This document shows positions 34,068 through 44,105 of a stretch of DNA of 64,000 nucleotides, piece by piece (the stretch's first letter is position 1; the number at the start of each line of letters is the position of its first letter). The stretch spans positions 278,516 through 342,515 of the forward strand of contig NZ_LT669941.1 in the NCBI RefSeq assembly GCF_900128505.1, written 5' to 3'. A program made the position numbers and the translations under genes. The stretch comes from Parabacteroides timonensis (GTDB lineage: Bacteria; Bacteroidota; Bacteroidia; Bacteroidales; Tannerellaceae). Under the pieces are notes generated by a model that saw only the letters and a program-made list of their open reading frames with translations, had not been told where the DNA came from and did no database searches.

Positions 34068-37000
34068 ATGAAAAAAAACAATGACAGGGATTGTTGTGTC
34101 CCGTTATTTAGAAAAACAATTCGTATTATGAAGATCACAACCTTATTTTCACTTGGTGTGGCCTGTTGTATTTCTGCCTCTACCTACGCGCAGAACTACA
34201 AAGTGTCGATCAACAAAAAGAACAGTAGTATCATTGAAATCCTGAAGGATATCGAGAAGAACAGTGAGTTCTCGTTTTTCTTTAACGACAATAATGTAAA
34301 CGTCAACAGGAAAGCTAGTGTGAAAGCCAAGAACGCCTCTTTGGAAGAGGTGCTTGAGCAAGTATTCGAGAATACCGGATATAATTATCAGATCATAGAC
34401 CGTCAGGTACTGGTAAAAGCAGACAATTCGGTGAAAGCGATGAATGGTGTTGCCGGTGTGGCACAGCAGAACAAGATGGTAAGCGGTGTCGTTACCGATG
34501 CCAGTGGAGACCCTATTATCGGGGCGAACGTCATTATCAAAGGAACTACGACCGGTAGTATCACCGACATCGACGGCAAATTTATGCTTGAAGCCAAAAA
34601 CGGTGATGTGATCCAGGTTTCTTTTATCGGTTATCTGACGCAGGAAGTTCCTTACAGCGGACAGGCTACATTATCGGTTAATTTGGTGGAAGATACACAG
34701 AAGCTGGAAGAAATTGTCGTTGTAGGTTACGGTGTACAGAAGAAAGTGAATATGTCGGGAGCCGTTGCGACAGTCGACAGTAAGGTACTGGAAAGCCGTC
34801 CCGTGCAGAACGTATCGTCAGCCCTTCAGGGTATCATGCCCGGTGTGATGGTAACCTCCGGACAAGGGCGTCCGGGACAGGACCAGGCAACGATCCGTGT
34901 GCGTGGTGTCGGTACATTGAATACCGCCGACCCGTATATCCTGGTGGACGGTGTCGAAACCGGTACGATGAACTCGGTCGATCCGAACGATATCGAAAGT
35001 ATCTCCGTATTGAAGGATGCTGCTTCGGCTGCCATCTACGGATCGAAAGCCTCTAACGGGGTTATCCTGATCACGACAAAACGGGGTAAGACCGGTAAGC
35101 CGCGTATCTCTTATAACGGTTATGTAGGTGTTCAGAAAGCGACTGAAACGATCGACCGCATGAGCTCTTACGATTATGCCCGTCTTTACAATCAATCCTT
35201 GATTAACGAAGGCCTGAACCCGCGTTTCACAGATGCAGAGATCAATTTGTTCCAAAGCGGAACAGATCCTAATTATCCGAATACGGACTGGTATGACGAA
35301 GCATATCAGACAGGTGTTCAGCACTCTCATAATGTGAGCATAACAGGTGGTACGGAAACAGCCAAGTACATGGGTTCTGTCGGTTACCTGCATCAGACGG
35401 GTATCCTGCCGCATGCCGAACGGCAGCAGTTCAACGGTCGTACCAATATGGATATGAAGCTCAATTCGCGCCTGAATGTACGCCTCAATCTGGCTTATAT
35501 CAAGAATGACTATACCGACCCGAACTCGTCTTATGCGAGCGGTAGCTCCGACCAGATCATCCGTCAGTTGAATCGTATCGCTCCGTGGATCGTGAATCGT
35601 TACGATGACGGTACATACGGTACAATCTCCGATGGTAACCCGATTGCCTGGCTGGATGCAGATCAGACGGTCGACCGTAAGAACCAGAACTTCTCCGGAA
35701 CGTTGGCTGCCGATTATAAGATTATCGACGGACTGGTTGCCACGGTGACAGGTTCGTATGTAAATAACCAGCAGCATTATAAGGCTTTCCAGAAGTTTAT
35801 TCAATATAACCCGAACAAAGCGACCGAGCCGAACAAGCTGAACGAAGAGTTCCGCGGCTGGCATCGTGCCTCTTTCGACGCTTTATTGAATTACGACAAA
35901 CAATTCGGTAAACATGGATTGAAAGCTATGGCCGGATGGCACACTGAAAAGTATGACTATACGGAACATAAGATGGAACGTAAGAACTTCCCGACTAACG
36001 ACCTGAACGACATGAATGCCGGTGATGCGGCTACTCAGAAGAATGAAGGTTTCTCACGCGAACTGGCTATGATCTCCTGGTTTGGACGTATCAACTACGA
36101 CTTTATGGGTAAATATATCCTGGAAGCCAATATCCGTGCGGATGCTTCTTCTCGTTTTGCCGACGGTAATCGTTGGGGGTATTTCCCTTCTTTCTCCGGT
36201 GCATGGCGTATCAGTGAAGAAGGTTTTATGGAGAATACAAAAGACTGGTTGAACAACCTGAAAGTGCGTGCTTCTTGGGGTAAACTGGGTAACCAGGATG
36301 CTTTGACCGATTATTATCCATGGATGAATACCTATAATCTGGATGCAAAGTATCCGTTGGGCGGCTCTTTGCAGTCGGGTTATTATCAGAAGTCTTACAA
36401 ATTGTCTACCATTTCATGGGAAAAGGCTCGTACATGGGGACTCGGTTTAGACGCAACGATCAATAACAAGATCAATTTTACAATCGATTATTACGACAGA
36501 AAGACGACCGGTATCATTATGGATGTTCCGGTTCCGCAGGAATTCGGTCTGGAAGCTTATAAAGATAACGTAGGCGAAATGGTCAACAAAGGTATCGAAA
36601 TCGTGTTGAGCTACAATAATAAATGGGGTGACTGGTCATTCGGTGCAACCGGTAACTTTGCCTACAATAAGAACGAAGTACTGAACCTGGGTGGTGTGAC
36701 CGATATGGTCGATCCGAATAATGGTAACAAACTCCGTCGTGTAGGTGAGCGTCTGAACTCGTACCGTGTCTATAAAGCTGACGGATTCTTCAACTCTGAC
36801 GAGGCTGCTCAGGCTTGGATGGATAAGTACTCAAAACAGGAAGGCTATCCGTTCGGTACCCGCAAGTTTAAAGCTGGTGATTTGATTTACCACGATACGA
36901 ATAATGATGGTAAAATAACTGCCGACGACCGTATCTTAGGCGGATCGACAGATCCTTCTGTTACATTCGGTTTGAGTTTGAACGCTGGTTTTAAAGGTTT

Positions 37001-37439
37001 CGACCTTTCCATGATGCTTTCAGGTGCTGCCGGTGTACACCGTTTGATTAATCAGGAAGTGACCGGTTATTTCAATGGTGACGATTCTCACCCTGCAACT
37101 GTATGGCTGGATGCCTGGACGCCTGATAATATGGATGCGAAAATGCCTCGTATCGCATATTCCACTACCTCTCCCAGCTTATCGTCAAATGTAATGTCGA
37201 CTTTCTGGTTACAGAACTCTAGTTACCTGCGTATGAAGAACCTGCAGTTTGGGTATACGATTCCGAAGAATATCCTGAAGTCGGCCGGTATCGAGAACCT
37301 GCGCGTGTATTATTCTGTGGAAAATCTGTTTACGATCCATAACATGCTTGTCAGCGTCGATCCGGAAATCTCCAGCGAACGTGCTTCCAGCTTCCCGCTG
37401 ACTCAGACACATGCTTTCGGTGTGAATATAACATTCTAA
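34068..37439 (+). CDS. SusC-type TonB-dependent outer-membrane transporter (PUL 1)
   Basis: Imports a glycan fragment across the outer membrane together with SusD. The 1123-residue protein has a signal region ending near residue 42 (CCISASTYAQN), an STN signalling domain (about 45-120, YKVSINKKNSSIIEILKDIE), a carboxypeptidase-regulatory-like domain (about 135-220, VSGVVTDASGDPIIGANVII), the TonB-dependent plug (LEEIVVVGYGVQKK, SALQGIMPGVMV, IRVRGVGTLNTADPYILVDG) and the barrel ending in VNITF. The STN domain means it signals through the FecR/sigma pair upstream. ATG 34068 is chosen over ATG 34005 because it directly precedes the basic signal-peptide start. Confidence 0.95.
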   Translation: MKKNNDRDCCVPLFRKTIRIMKITTLFSLGVACCISASTYAQNYKVSINKKNSSIIEILKDIEKNSEFSFFFNDNNVNVNRKASVKAKNASLEEVLEQVFENTGYNYQIIDRQVLVKADNSVKAMNGVAGVAQQNKMVSGVVTDASGDPIIGANVIIKGTTTGSITDIDGKFMLEAKNGDVIQVSFIGYLTQEVPYSGQATLSVNLVEDTQKLEEIVVVGYGVQKKVNMSGAVATVDSKVLESRPVQNVSSALQGIMPGVMVTSGQGRPGQDQATIRVRGVGTLNTADPYILVDGVETGTMNSVDPNDIESISVLKDAASAAIYGSKASNGVILITTKRGKTGKPRISYNGYVGVQKATETIDRMSSYDYARLYNQSLINEGLNPRFTDAEINLFQSGTDPNYPNTDWYDEAYQTGVQHSHNVSITGGTETAKYMGSVGYLHQTGILPHAERQQFNGRTNMDMKLNSRLNVRLNLAYIKNDYTDPNSSYASGSSDQIIRQLNRIAPWIVNRYDDGTYGTISDGNPIAWLDADQTVDRKNQNFSGTLAADYKIIDGLVATVTGSYVNNQQHYKAFQKFIQYNPNKATEPNKLNEEFRGWHRASFDALLNYDKQFGKHGLKAMAGWHTEKYDYTEHKMERKNFPTNDLNDMNAGDAATQKNEGFSRELAMISWFGRINYDFMGKYILEANIRADASSRFADGNRWGYFPSFSGAWRISEEGFMENTKDWLNNLKVRASWGKLGNQDALTDYYPWMNTYNLDAKYPLGGSLQSGYYQKSYKLSTISWEKARTWGLGLDATINNKINFTIDYYDRKTTGIIMDVPVPQEFGLEAYKDNVGEMVNKGIEIVLSYNNKWGDWSFGATGNFAYNKNEVLNLGGVTDMVDPNNGNKLRRVGERLNSYRVYKADGFFNSDEAAQAWMDKYSKQEGYPFGTRKFKAGDLIYHDTNNDGKITADDRILGGSTDPSVTFGLSLNAGFKGFDLSMMLSGAAGVHRLINQEVTGYFNGDDSHPATVWLDAWTPDNMDAKMPRIAYSTTSPSLSSNVMSTFWLQNSSYLRMKNLQFGYTIPKNILKSAGIENLRVYYSVENLFTIHNMLVSVDPEISSERASSFPLTQTHAFGVNITF

Positions 37440-37478
37440 TAGGAACGATTAGTTATGAATAAAATAAAAGAATATAAT

Positions 37479-39086
37479 ATGAAACGCTTATTTATATATA
37501 TGCTGGCCGGTATGACATTGGCCGGGACGTCCTGTTCAGACTTTTTGGACACAGTACCTAAGGATGCACTCTCACCCGCAACTACCTGGAAGACGGAAGC
37601 CGATGCTGAAAAGTTCCTGATCGGCTGTTACGACGGCTGGGGTGATGAAACTGGTATCATGTATTGGGATTGCGGTTCCGATTTCGGTTTCAACTACCAT
37701 ATCCATGAAAATTGGAAGAACATCGGTAACGGCAGTATGACAGCCAGCAACCAGGTGGCAGATTATTATAGTTTCTCATTGATCCGCCGCTGCAACGACT
37801 TCCTGATCAATATCGAGCCATTAGAATTTGCAGATGCTGCGAAGAAAAACAATATGATCGGCCAGGTGAAAACGATTCGCGCCTTCCAGTATTTCATAAA
37901 GAACTGGTGGTATGGTGGTGTGCCTATCATCGAATCTTATGAGACGGCAGAGGAAGCTAAAGTAGCCCGCAATACGGAAGAAGAAGTAAAGAAATTTATT
38001 TACGACGAAATCGATGCAGCCATTCCTCTGTTAAACGATGCACCTGCGGCAAGAGGCTATATCGCCAAAGGAACAGCTATGGCTCTCAAAATGCGGTCGG
38101 CCTTGTATTATGGCGACTATCAGCGTGCCAAAGAAGCAGCCAAAGCGATTATGGATCTGGGACAATATGAGTTGGATCCTAGCTTCGACAATCTTTTCAC
38201 CATAGCAGGACAAGGTTCGAAAGAAATTATCGCAGCCTTCCAGCGTGACGAAAACCTGTATGATAACTGGATGATCGGAACGATGTATAACAATGCAGAT
38301 GGCGGATGGTCGTCGATGGTTCCGACCCAGAACCTGGTAGATGCCTACGAGATGAGTAATGGTTTGACCAAGGAAGAAGCCGGAAGCGGTTACGACGCTA
38401 CCCATCCGTATGCCAATCGTGACCCGCGTATGGCCATGACCGTTCTTTTCCCCGGTATGGATTGGGAAGGCGGTATCCTGAATACACTGGACGCCACGAT
38501 CGACGGAAGTAAGAATCCGAATAACCCGGACGATGCCGATAATGCTTCCAAGACAGGATTGACCTGGGGTAAATATTTGTTGGATAAGTCACAGTATGCC
38601 GATATGTGGGCTACGAATGCCTCCGTGATTATCTTCCGGTATGCCGAGGTATTACTGAGTTATGCCGAAGCAGAAAATGAGTTGAATGGCCCGTCTGCTG
38701 ATGTATATACTATGTTGAATCAGGTTCGTAACCGTGTCGGTATGCCGGATGTAGACCGGAGTAAATATGGCACGCAGGCGAAACTACGTGAATTGATCCG
38801 CCGCGAGCGTTCTTCTGAACTGGCAGGTGAAGGTCTTCGCCGTGCCGATATCCTTCGTTGGAAGGACGACAGTGGCAAGATGTTGGCCGAAACACTGATG
38901 AACGGTCCGTTGACCCGCGTGTCAGGCACAGTAAATATGAGTGAATCCGATCCTTATAAACGTGCAACAGTCTCCGGCACAAGTCTGATCGAGAACCGTT
39001 CGTTTGCTACTCATAACCGTTATCTGCCTATCAAGCAGGATTACTTGGATAAGAATCCGAATCTGAAACAGAATACTGGCTATTAA
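37479..39086 (+). CDS. SusD-type glycan-binding lipoprotein (PUL 1)
   Basis: A 535-residue lipoprotein of the RagB/SusD family, with lipobox LAGTSC (Cys19) and the usual start SDFLDTVPKDALSPATTWKT. Helical TPR-like pairs hold a sugar-binding surface (RCNDFLINIEPLEFAD, IRAFQYFIKNWWYGGVPII), and the late RREREL-like signature is ELIRRERSSELAGEGLRRAD. It sits on the cell surface as the lid of SusC. An upstream in-frame ATG at 37455 would add eight residues before the signal peptide and is less likely. Confidence 0.94.
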   Translation: MKRLFIYMLAGMTLAGTSCSDFLDTVPKDALSPATTWKTEADAEKFLIGCYDGWGDETGIMYWDCGSDFGFNYHIHENWKNIGNGSMTASNQVADYYSFSLIRRCNDFLINIEPLEFADAAKKNNMIGQVKTIRAFQYFIKNWWYGGVPIIESYETAEEAKVARNTEEEVKKFIYDEIDAAIPLLNDAPAARGYIAKGTAMALKMRSALYYGDYQRAKEAAKAIMDLGQYELDPSFDNLFTIAGQGSKEIIAAFQRDENLYDNWMIGTMYNNADGGWSSMVPTQNLVDAYEMSNGLTKEEAGSGYDATHPYANRDPRMAMTVLFPGMDWEGGILNTLDATIDGSKNPNNPDDADNASKTGLTWGKYLLDKSQYADMWATNASVIIFRYAEVLLSYAEAENELNGPSADVYTMLNQVRNRVGMPDVDRSKYGTQAKLRELIRRERSSELAGEGLRRADILRWKDDSGKMLAETLMNGPLTRVSGTVNMSESDPYKRATVSGTSLIENRSFATHNRYLPIKQDYLDKNPNLKQNTGY

Positions 39087-39120
39087 TTAGGTATTAACAA
39101 CTATATTTGGATTAAGTAAA

Positions 39121-39158
39121 GGGATATATTGGATTATTTCTGATATATCCCTTCTTTT
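39121..39158 (+). terminator. Hairpin between susD and the GH2 gene
   Basis: GGGATATAT (39121-39129) pairs with ATATATCCC (39143-39151) and is followed by TTCTTTT. It probably lowers read-through from susCD into the enzyme gene 29 bp downstream instead of ending the PUL transcript. Confidence 0.6.
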
Positions 39159-39179
39159 GTATCGAAAAGACTTGAAGAC

Positions 39180-42092
39180 ATGAAAAACATAAACATACTC
39201 TATTCTTTTTTCCTGCTTGCCTGCCTGCTTTCGGGATCTGGTTGTAGCGCTGCCTCTTCTGGCCGGCAGGTCTTGGATATGAATACTGACTGGGCTTTCT
39301 TCCGGGGTGATGTGAGTGACGGCAGCAGGATCGGTTTGGATGATTCCGGCTGGATGCCTGTCGTACTGCCGCATATCATGCAACTGGAGACGAAGCATTG
39401 CGGAGGAAACTCGATATATGACGGGGTCGGTTGGTATCGCCGTTATTTTAAGCTCCCGGAAACAGATAAGGATAAACGGATGGTCGTTTCCTTTGAGGGA
39501 GTTATGACAAACTGCGATGTTTATTTGAACGGAAAAAAGATAACGGAACATCATGGTGGTTATATGGGGTTTGTAGCTGATCTGACAGAATATGTCGACT
39601 GGAACGGTAATAATGTGCTGGCAGTCCGTGTCTCTGCTGAACATGATCCGCTGACTCCTCCGGGAAAGCCGCAGGATAAGATGGACTTCTATTATTATAG
39701 CGGTATATACCGGGATGTCAGAATGGTAATTACTGATAAAATATATATAACCGATCCTTTGCAGGAGGAGATAGTGGCCGGTGGCGGTCAGTTCATTACT
39801 TTTCCGGAGGTGACAAAAGAAAGGGCAAGAGTTCACGTCTCCACACATATCCGTAATCAATCGGATAAGAATGAAACGTTGACCTTATTCTCTCAGTTAA
39901 AAGATTCTACGGGGTATGTGGTTGCCGCAATGAAGACTCCGGTCGATTTGCAGGGACAGTCGGATGAAACAGTAGCGCAGGATTTGATTGTCGACAATCC
40001 CGCCTTATGGCATCCTTACACGCCCCATCTTTATACCTTGCAGACACAAATCCTATCCGGTGAAAAAGTACTGGATGAGACAGAGGAAAAAGTCGGTATC
40101 CGTACAATCCGTTACACAGCGGAGGAGGGTTTCTTTATCAACGGAGAAAAACTGTATATGCGCGGAGCCAACCGTCACCAGGCTTTTGCCAATGTCGGTG
40201 ATGCTGCTTCCAATTCGATGCAGGTACGGGATGCGATCGACCTGAAGCAGGGTGGTTATAATGCCGTCCGTGCCGCCCATTATCCGAGTGATCCGGCTTT
40301 TCTGGATGCCTGCGATAAGTATGGCCTGTTGGTTGTCGAATGTATTCCCGGCTGGCAGTTTTATAATCCCGATTCTACGTTTATCAAACGGCTCTATGAT
40401 GTAGGACGCCGGATGATTCGTCGGGATCGGAATCACCCTTCCGTCGTACTTTGGGAAACGGCGTTGAATGAATCCCGTTATCCGGTTTCATTGGCAAAAG
40501 AAATTCAAGAACTGTCCCATGCGGAATATCCGGGTGACCAGATGTACACAGCCGGCGATTACTTCGGGCATGCCGATATGGAACCTTATTACGATGTCTT
40601 TTACAAACAGGTATCCAAGTTCCCGAAGGATGGCGATGTGATGAGTAATTATCCCGAAGACTTCATCGTGGTCAAACCCTTGTTTACCCGCGAGTGGGGA
40701 GACGGTGTAGGAGAGAAGCCCCGTGTCAGTCTGAAAGAGAATGAAGAAGAACAGATGCGTCAGTGTCGCAGCCGTATCGAACAGTTGAATGGCAAAGGGT
40801 ATTTCGACTGGTGCATGCTGGATGCCAATCCGCATATGGGTGGGCATTTTGTATGGAGTTACAACGATTATGCACGTGGTAGCCAGGATGAAACGATGTA
40901 CAGCGGCGTGGTCGACATCAACCGTTATCCGAAGTTCAGTTATTTCATGTTGCAGAGTATGCGCGACAAGTCTGTCTCCCAGCCGGGATTGTATGATGGG
41001 CCGATGGTCTTTATCGCGTCCTATAATGCATCAGCCGATTTCACATCTTCTACAACAGATATTACGGTCTTTTCCAATTGCGATGAAGTAAAATTATACC
41101 GTAACGATCAATTGATCGGAAAACAGATACGCGAGGAAAGGACACCGCTGTATCGTCCGGTCGTTGAAAAAGGAGGTAGCCCCGTATTCATCTTCAATGC
41201 CGGAGAATATGAAGCCGGGACATTGAAAGCCGAAGCCCTTGTGGATGGAAAAGTGGTGGCTACACATCATGTGACGACACCCGAACAGCCGGATCATCTG
41301 GTAGTAGATATCAAAACGAATGGAATTATTCCCGTGGCAGACGGTTCGGATATGATCCCTGTCTATTTTAAGGTTTGCGATAAGAATGGCTCTGTGGTAT
41401 ATAATTCGCAACAGGAAATCTGCATTAAGGTATCCGGTGAAGGTGTGTTGATTGGCGATACAATCAGCCGTATCGGTATCAATCCGCAAAAAGTCGAAGG
41501 CGGTATCGGTTTTGCCTTTATACGTACGACGAAAAAGGCCGGTAAGATCATTGTGGAAGTTACCGCAGACGGTTTATCAGCCGGTAGGGCGGAGGTTGTG
41601 TCGGAACCTTTCCGTAACTCTTATTTGCCGGATGGAGAACATGCGGCATTCAAAGGGCAGGAAGAAGATAATGTAGTCGTGAAACCCTCTTCCTGGCAGA
41701 AACGTATATTGGAAAGACCCCGTCTGAAGATCGCTTCCGTTCAGGTAGGCGGCAATCAGAGCGGGTATCCGTCCTCGAATATCATAGATAATGATGATCA
41801 CACCTGGTGGATCGCAGGCGAAGATAAACTTCCGCAGGTAATCACGCTGACGTTGGATCGTCCGGGCTATGTGGCAGCCAGCCGTATTCTTTTCCAGAAA
41901 GACAGTTCTTCCTATAAGCACAAAGTGGAGACGTCACAGGATGGCGAACGCTGGGAACTTTTGTATGAACGGGAATGTACAGGCTGGGAATTCAAACCGA
42001 TGACTGTCGACCGTGAAATAAAATATCTTCGTCTAACAATTGAAAATGTCTCCGAAGGACGTGCCGGTCTGGGAGAAATCTCTCTTTATTAG
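39180..42092 (+). CDS. Glycoside hydrolase family 2 lipoprotein with C-terminal discoidin-like domain
   Basis: A 970-residue exported enzyme with a lipoprotein-like signal (LLSGSGCSAASS). GH2 domains in order: jelly-roll sugar-binding (about 35-215, including VSFEGVMTNCDVYLNGKKI), Ig-like (225-325), and the catalytic barrel (about 330-620). Acid/base Glu431 is in WETALNES and nucleophile Glu505 in FTREWGDG. After two further beta domains, residues 850-970 form an F5/8-type C (discoidin-like) module (YPSSNIIDNDDHTWWIAGED). Most GH2 enzymes of this form are beta-galactosidases or beta-glucuronidases. The exact linkage is unknown. The first enzyme of PUL 1. Confidence 0.92.
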   Translation: MKNINILYSFFLLACLLSGSGCSAASSGRQVLDMNTDWAFFRGDVSDGSRIGLDDSGWMPVVLPHIMQLETKHCGGNSIYDGVGWYRRYFKLPETDKDKRMVVSFEGVMTNCDVYLNGKKITEHHGGYMGFVADLTEYVDWNGNNVLAVRVSAEHDPLTPPGKPQDKMDFYYYSGIYRDVRMVITDKIYITDPLQEEIVAGGGQFITFPEVTKERARVHVSTHIRNQSDKNETLTLFSQLKDSTGYVVAAMKTPVDLQGQSDETVAQDLIVDNPALWHPYTPHLYTLQTQILSGEKVLDETEEKVGIRTIRYTAEEGFFINGEKLYMRGANRHQAFANVGDAASNSMQVRDAIDLKQGGYNAVRAAHYPSDPAFLDACDKYGLLVVECIPGWQFYNPDSTFIKRLYDVGRRMIRRDRNHPSVVLWETALNESRYPVSLAKEIQELSHAEYPGDQMYTAGDYFGHADMEPYYDVFYKQVSKFPKDGDVMSNYPEDFIVVKPLFTREWGDGVGEKPRVSLKENEEEQMRQCRSRIEQLNGKGYFDWCMLDANPHMGGHFVWSYNDYARGSQDETMYSGVVDINRYPKFSYFMLQSMRDKSVSQPGLYDGPMVFIASYNASADFTSSTTDITVFSNCDEVKLYRNDQLIGKQIREERTPLYRPVVEKGGSPVFIFNAGEYEAGTLKAEALVDGKVVATHHVTTPEQPDHLVVDIKTNGIIPVADGSDMIPVYFKVCDKNGSVVYNSQQEICIKVSGEGVLIGDTISRIGINPQKVEGGIGFAFIRTTKKAGKIIVEVTADGLSAGRAEVVSEPFRNSYLPDGEHAAFKGQEEDNVVVKPSSWQKRILERPRLKIASVQVGGNQSGYPSSNIIDNDDHTWWIAGEDKLPQVITLTLDRPGYVAASRILFQKDSSSYKHKVETSQDGERWELLYERECTGWEFKPMTVDREIKYLRLTIENVSEGRAGLGEISLY

Positions 42093-42107
42093 TATATAGT
42101 CAGCCGG

Positions 42108-42173
42108 CTGGCACTACTGTATCAGTCGGCTGGTTTAGCCATATCACCTCCATAGCATAGTAGTGTCAGATCA
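42108..42173. repeat. 22-bp-period intergenic repeat array (three units)
   Basis: Units at 42108-42129, 42130-42151 and 42152-42173; the first two share CTGG at the start and units 1 and 3 are complementary (CTGGCACTACT with AGTAGTGTCAG, 42108-42118 and 42159-42169, one G-T pair). The first unit matches unit 2 of the 15770 array at 17 of 22 positions. A terminator follows at once. Confidence 0.7.
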
Positions 42174-42177
42174 CTGC

Positions 42178-42208
42178 AACTACGCAAACCTTTGCGTAGT
42201 TTTTTTTC
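42178..42208 (+). terminator. Strong rho-independent terminator after the GH2 gene
   Basis: AACTACGCAAA (42178-42188) pairs perfectly with TTTGCGTAGTT (42191-42201), followed by a run of T to 42208. It separates the GH2 gene from the next enzyme gene. Confidence 0.92.
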
Positions 42209-42277
42209 GTATAAGCGGCTGTACCCAATATATAAAAGTTATACATTTGAAGAATTAAAAGCTTAATTCTTAATACC

Positions 42278-43933
42278 ATGAAACTCTATTCTTTATTTTT
42301 ATGCGCATCAGCCGCGCTTTTATTAAGCACTCAAAATGCGGATGCCCAGATTACGGAAAGACCACGTCCAGCAGAGTGGGATCACCTGGTTGAGGGTGCA
42401 CGGTTTATGGATCGTTTTCTTCCTATGCCTGCCGGAAAACTAAGTAGTGACGTATGGGGAGCCCGGAACGTCATTCCCCGGTATGTAGACAACGGGATCG
42501 AGGATAATGTCCGTTCCTATTGGGGAGGAAATATCATCAAGGATAATACGGGACAATATCATCTATATGTTTGCGGATGGCCAGAGAACTCTCCCCAGGG
42601 ACATATGTTCTGGCCTAAATCGACCGTTTATCATGCTGTATGCAATAACTCTATCGGTCCGTTCATAATCAAAGATACCATCGGCCCGGGACATAACCCG
42701 GAGGCTTTCCGTTTGAAAGACGGACGCGTGGTAGTCTATGTTATCGACGGCTATTACCTGGCAGACGACCTGAACGGTCCGTGGATCCGCAAGACGTTTG
42801 ATTTCGACAAACGCGACCGTCCTATTATCGAAGGACTGTCCAATCTTACTTTCTCCCGGCGTGAAGACGGTTCCTTCCTCATGGTCTGCCGTGGGGGCGG
42901 TGTATGGATCAGTCAGACCGGGCTTTCCCCTTACAACCAGATTACGGACAAACGGGTATATCCCCCGGTGGAGGGTGCTTTCGAAGACCCTGTCGTTTGG
43001 CACGACCATATCCAGTATCACCTGATCGTGAACGACTGGTTGGGACGTATTGCTTTCTATCTGCGTTCGAAGGATGGTGTCAATTGGGTGACTGATCCGG
43101 GCGAAGCTTACCTGCCGGGCGTCTCCGTCCATGAGGATGGTAAAGTGGAAGACTGGTTTAAATACGAACGTATCAAAATATTGCAGGATAGCTACGGTCG
43201 TGCTATCCAGGCCAACTTTGCCGTGATCGATACCCTGAAACATGAAGACCAGCCGAACGATAACCACAGTTCCAAGAATATCAGTATCCCGTTGACCCCA
43301 GGTTTGTTACTGACCGTACTCGATACCAAACCGATCACGGATAAGACGCAAACAATACGTGTAAAGATCGCTGCTGAAGAGGGCTTTGACCCGCAGACGG
43401 ATATCGATTTCAAATCCTTGCGTTTCGGTGCATCTACAGAAGTGAATTTCGGCAAAGGATGTAAAGTACAAAATACAAAGAAAGAGGGAAAAGACCTGAT
43501 TGTCACCTTCGATGCCAAAGGTAACGGAATAACAGCCGAAGAGTTCGCCCCTAAGTTACTGGGTAAAACAACTTCTGGTAAACTCCTGTACGGATATGCC
43601 CGCCTTCCCTGGGTGAGTTATAATGACCCGATCCTTTCTGCCCGGATGCCCGAATTTATCTCAGACGGACAGGATATAAAAATTGTCGTAGAAAACTTTG
43701 GCCAGGTAGCTTCCAAACCGGCTGTCCTGACATTGGAACAATTTCAGGATGGAAACAGGAAGGAGATAGGACAGACAAAGGTCGCCTCTCTTACCCCTTA
43801 CGGCAAAACGAATGTGACACTTTCCGCTAACACGAAGTTCGAGAAAGGAAAAGCATACGACTTCCTGCTGACCATCCGTACGTCGGATAATGTTGTTTCC
43901 ACTTACAGCTTTCAAACAACCCCGGTGAAGTAA
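42278..43933 (+). CDS. Exported beta-propeller putative glycoside hydrolase
   Basis: A 551-residue protein with a cleaved signal peptide (STQNADAQ, residue 23). Residues 60-335 have the repeated W- and D-rich blade pattern of a five-bladed beta-propeller glycosidase (RSYWGGNIIKDNTGQYHLYV, GHNPEAFRLKDGRVVVYVID, GAFEDPVVWHDHIQYHLIVN, YLRSKDGVNW), resembling GH43- and GH117-type folds. Candidate catalytic acids are the Glu in GAFEDP and in HNPEAF. Residues 340-551 form two beta-sandwich domains. The family is not assigned with certainty. A strong terminator separates it from the GH2 gene, so it may have its own promoter; position still makes it part of PUL 1. Confidence 0.72.
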   Translation: MKLYSLFLCASAALLLSTQNADAQITERPRPAEWDHLVEGARFMDRFLPMPAGKLSSDVWGARNVIPRYVDNGIEDNVRSYWGGNIIKDNTGQYHLYVCGWPENSPQGHMFWPKSTVYHAVCNNSIGPFIIKDTIGPGHNPEAFRLKDGRVVVYVIDGYYLADDLNGPWIRKTFDFDKRDRPIIEGLSNLTFSRREDGSFLMVCRGGGVWISQTGLSPYNQITDKRVYPPVEGAFEDPVVWHDHIQYHLIVNDWLGRIAFYLRSKDGVNWVTDPGEAYLPGVSVHEDGKVEDWFKYERIKILQDSYGRAIQANFAVIDTLKHEDQPNDNHSSKNISIPLTPGLLLTVLDTKPITDKTQTIRVKIAAEEGFDPQTDIDFKSLRFGASTEVNFGKGCKVQNTKKEGKDLIVTFDAKGNGITAEEFAPKLLGKTTSGKLLYGYARLPWVSYNDPILSARMPEFISDGQDIKIVVENFGQVASKPAVLTLEQFQDGNRKEIGQTKVASLTPYGKTNVTLSANTKFEKGKAYDFLLTIRTSDNVVSTYSFQTTPVK

Positions 43934-43941
43934 GCCTATTC

Positions 43942-44073
43942 CTTCAGTTTCTTCCGTAGGGAACGTGAGTTTCCTGCGGAGGGAATTACAGTTCCCTGCC
44001 GAGGAAACTCCAGTTTCCAAGGCATGAAATTATATGGAAACGCCAGTTTCCAAACTGCAAAACTACGAGGAAA
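43942..44073. repeat. 22-bp-period intergenic repeat array with 11-bp half units
   Basis: Full units start at 43942, 43964, 43986 and 44008, followed by an isolated 11-bp half (44030-44040), another unit (44041-44062) and another half (44063-44073). Half A is close to CTCCAGTTTCC and half B to TGCGGAGGGAA. The halves are partly complementary (AGTTTCC/GGAAACT), so the array folds into serial hairpins. GGGAATTACA occurs here and in the 31058 array in the same register. It lies between convergent genes. Confidence 0.75.
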
Positions 44074-44105
44074 CTGTAATTGGTTGGTTGTTAGTGTTAT
44101 ATTGT

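Noticed and set aside
34818..35864. A 348-codon open frame antisense to susC of PUL 1
   Set aside because: The sense frame is an unmistakable SusC; the antisense product is low-complexity in Ile, Thr and Arg with no domain.
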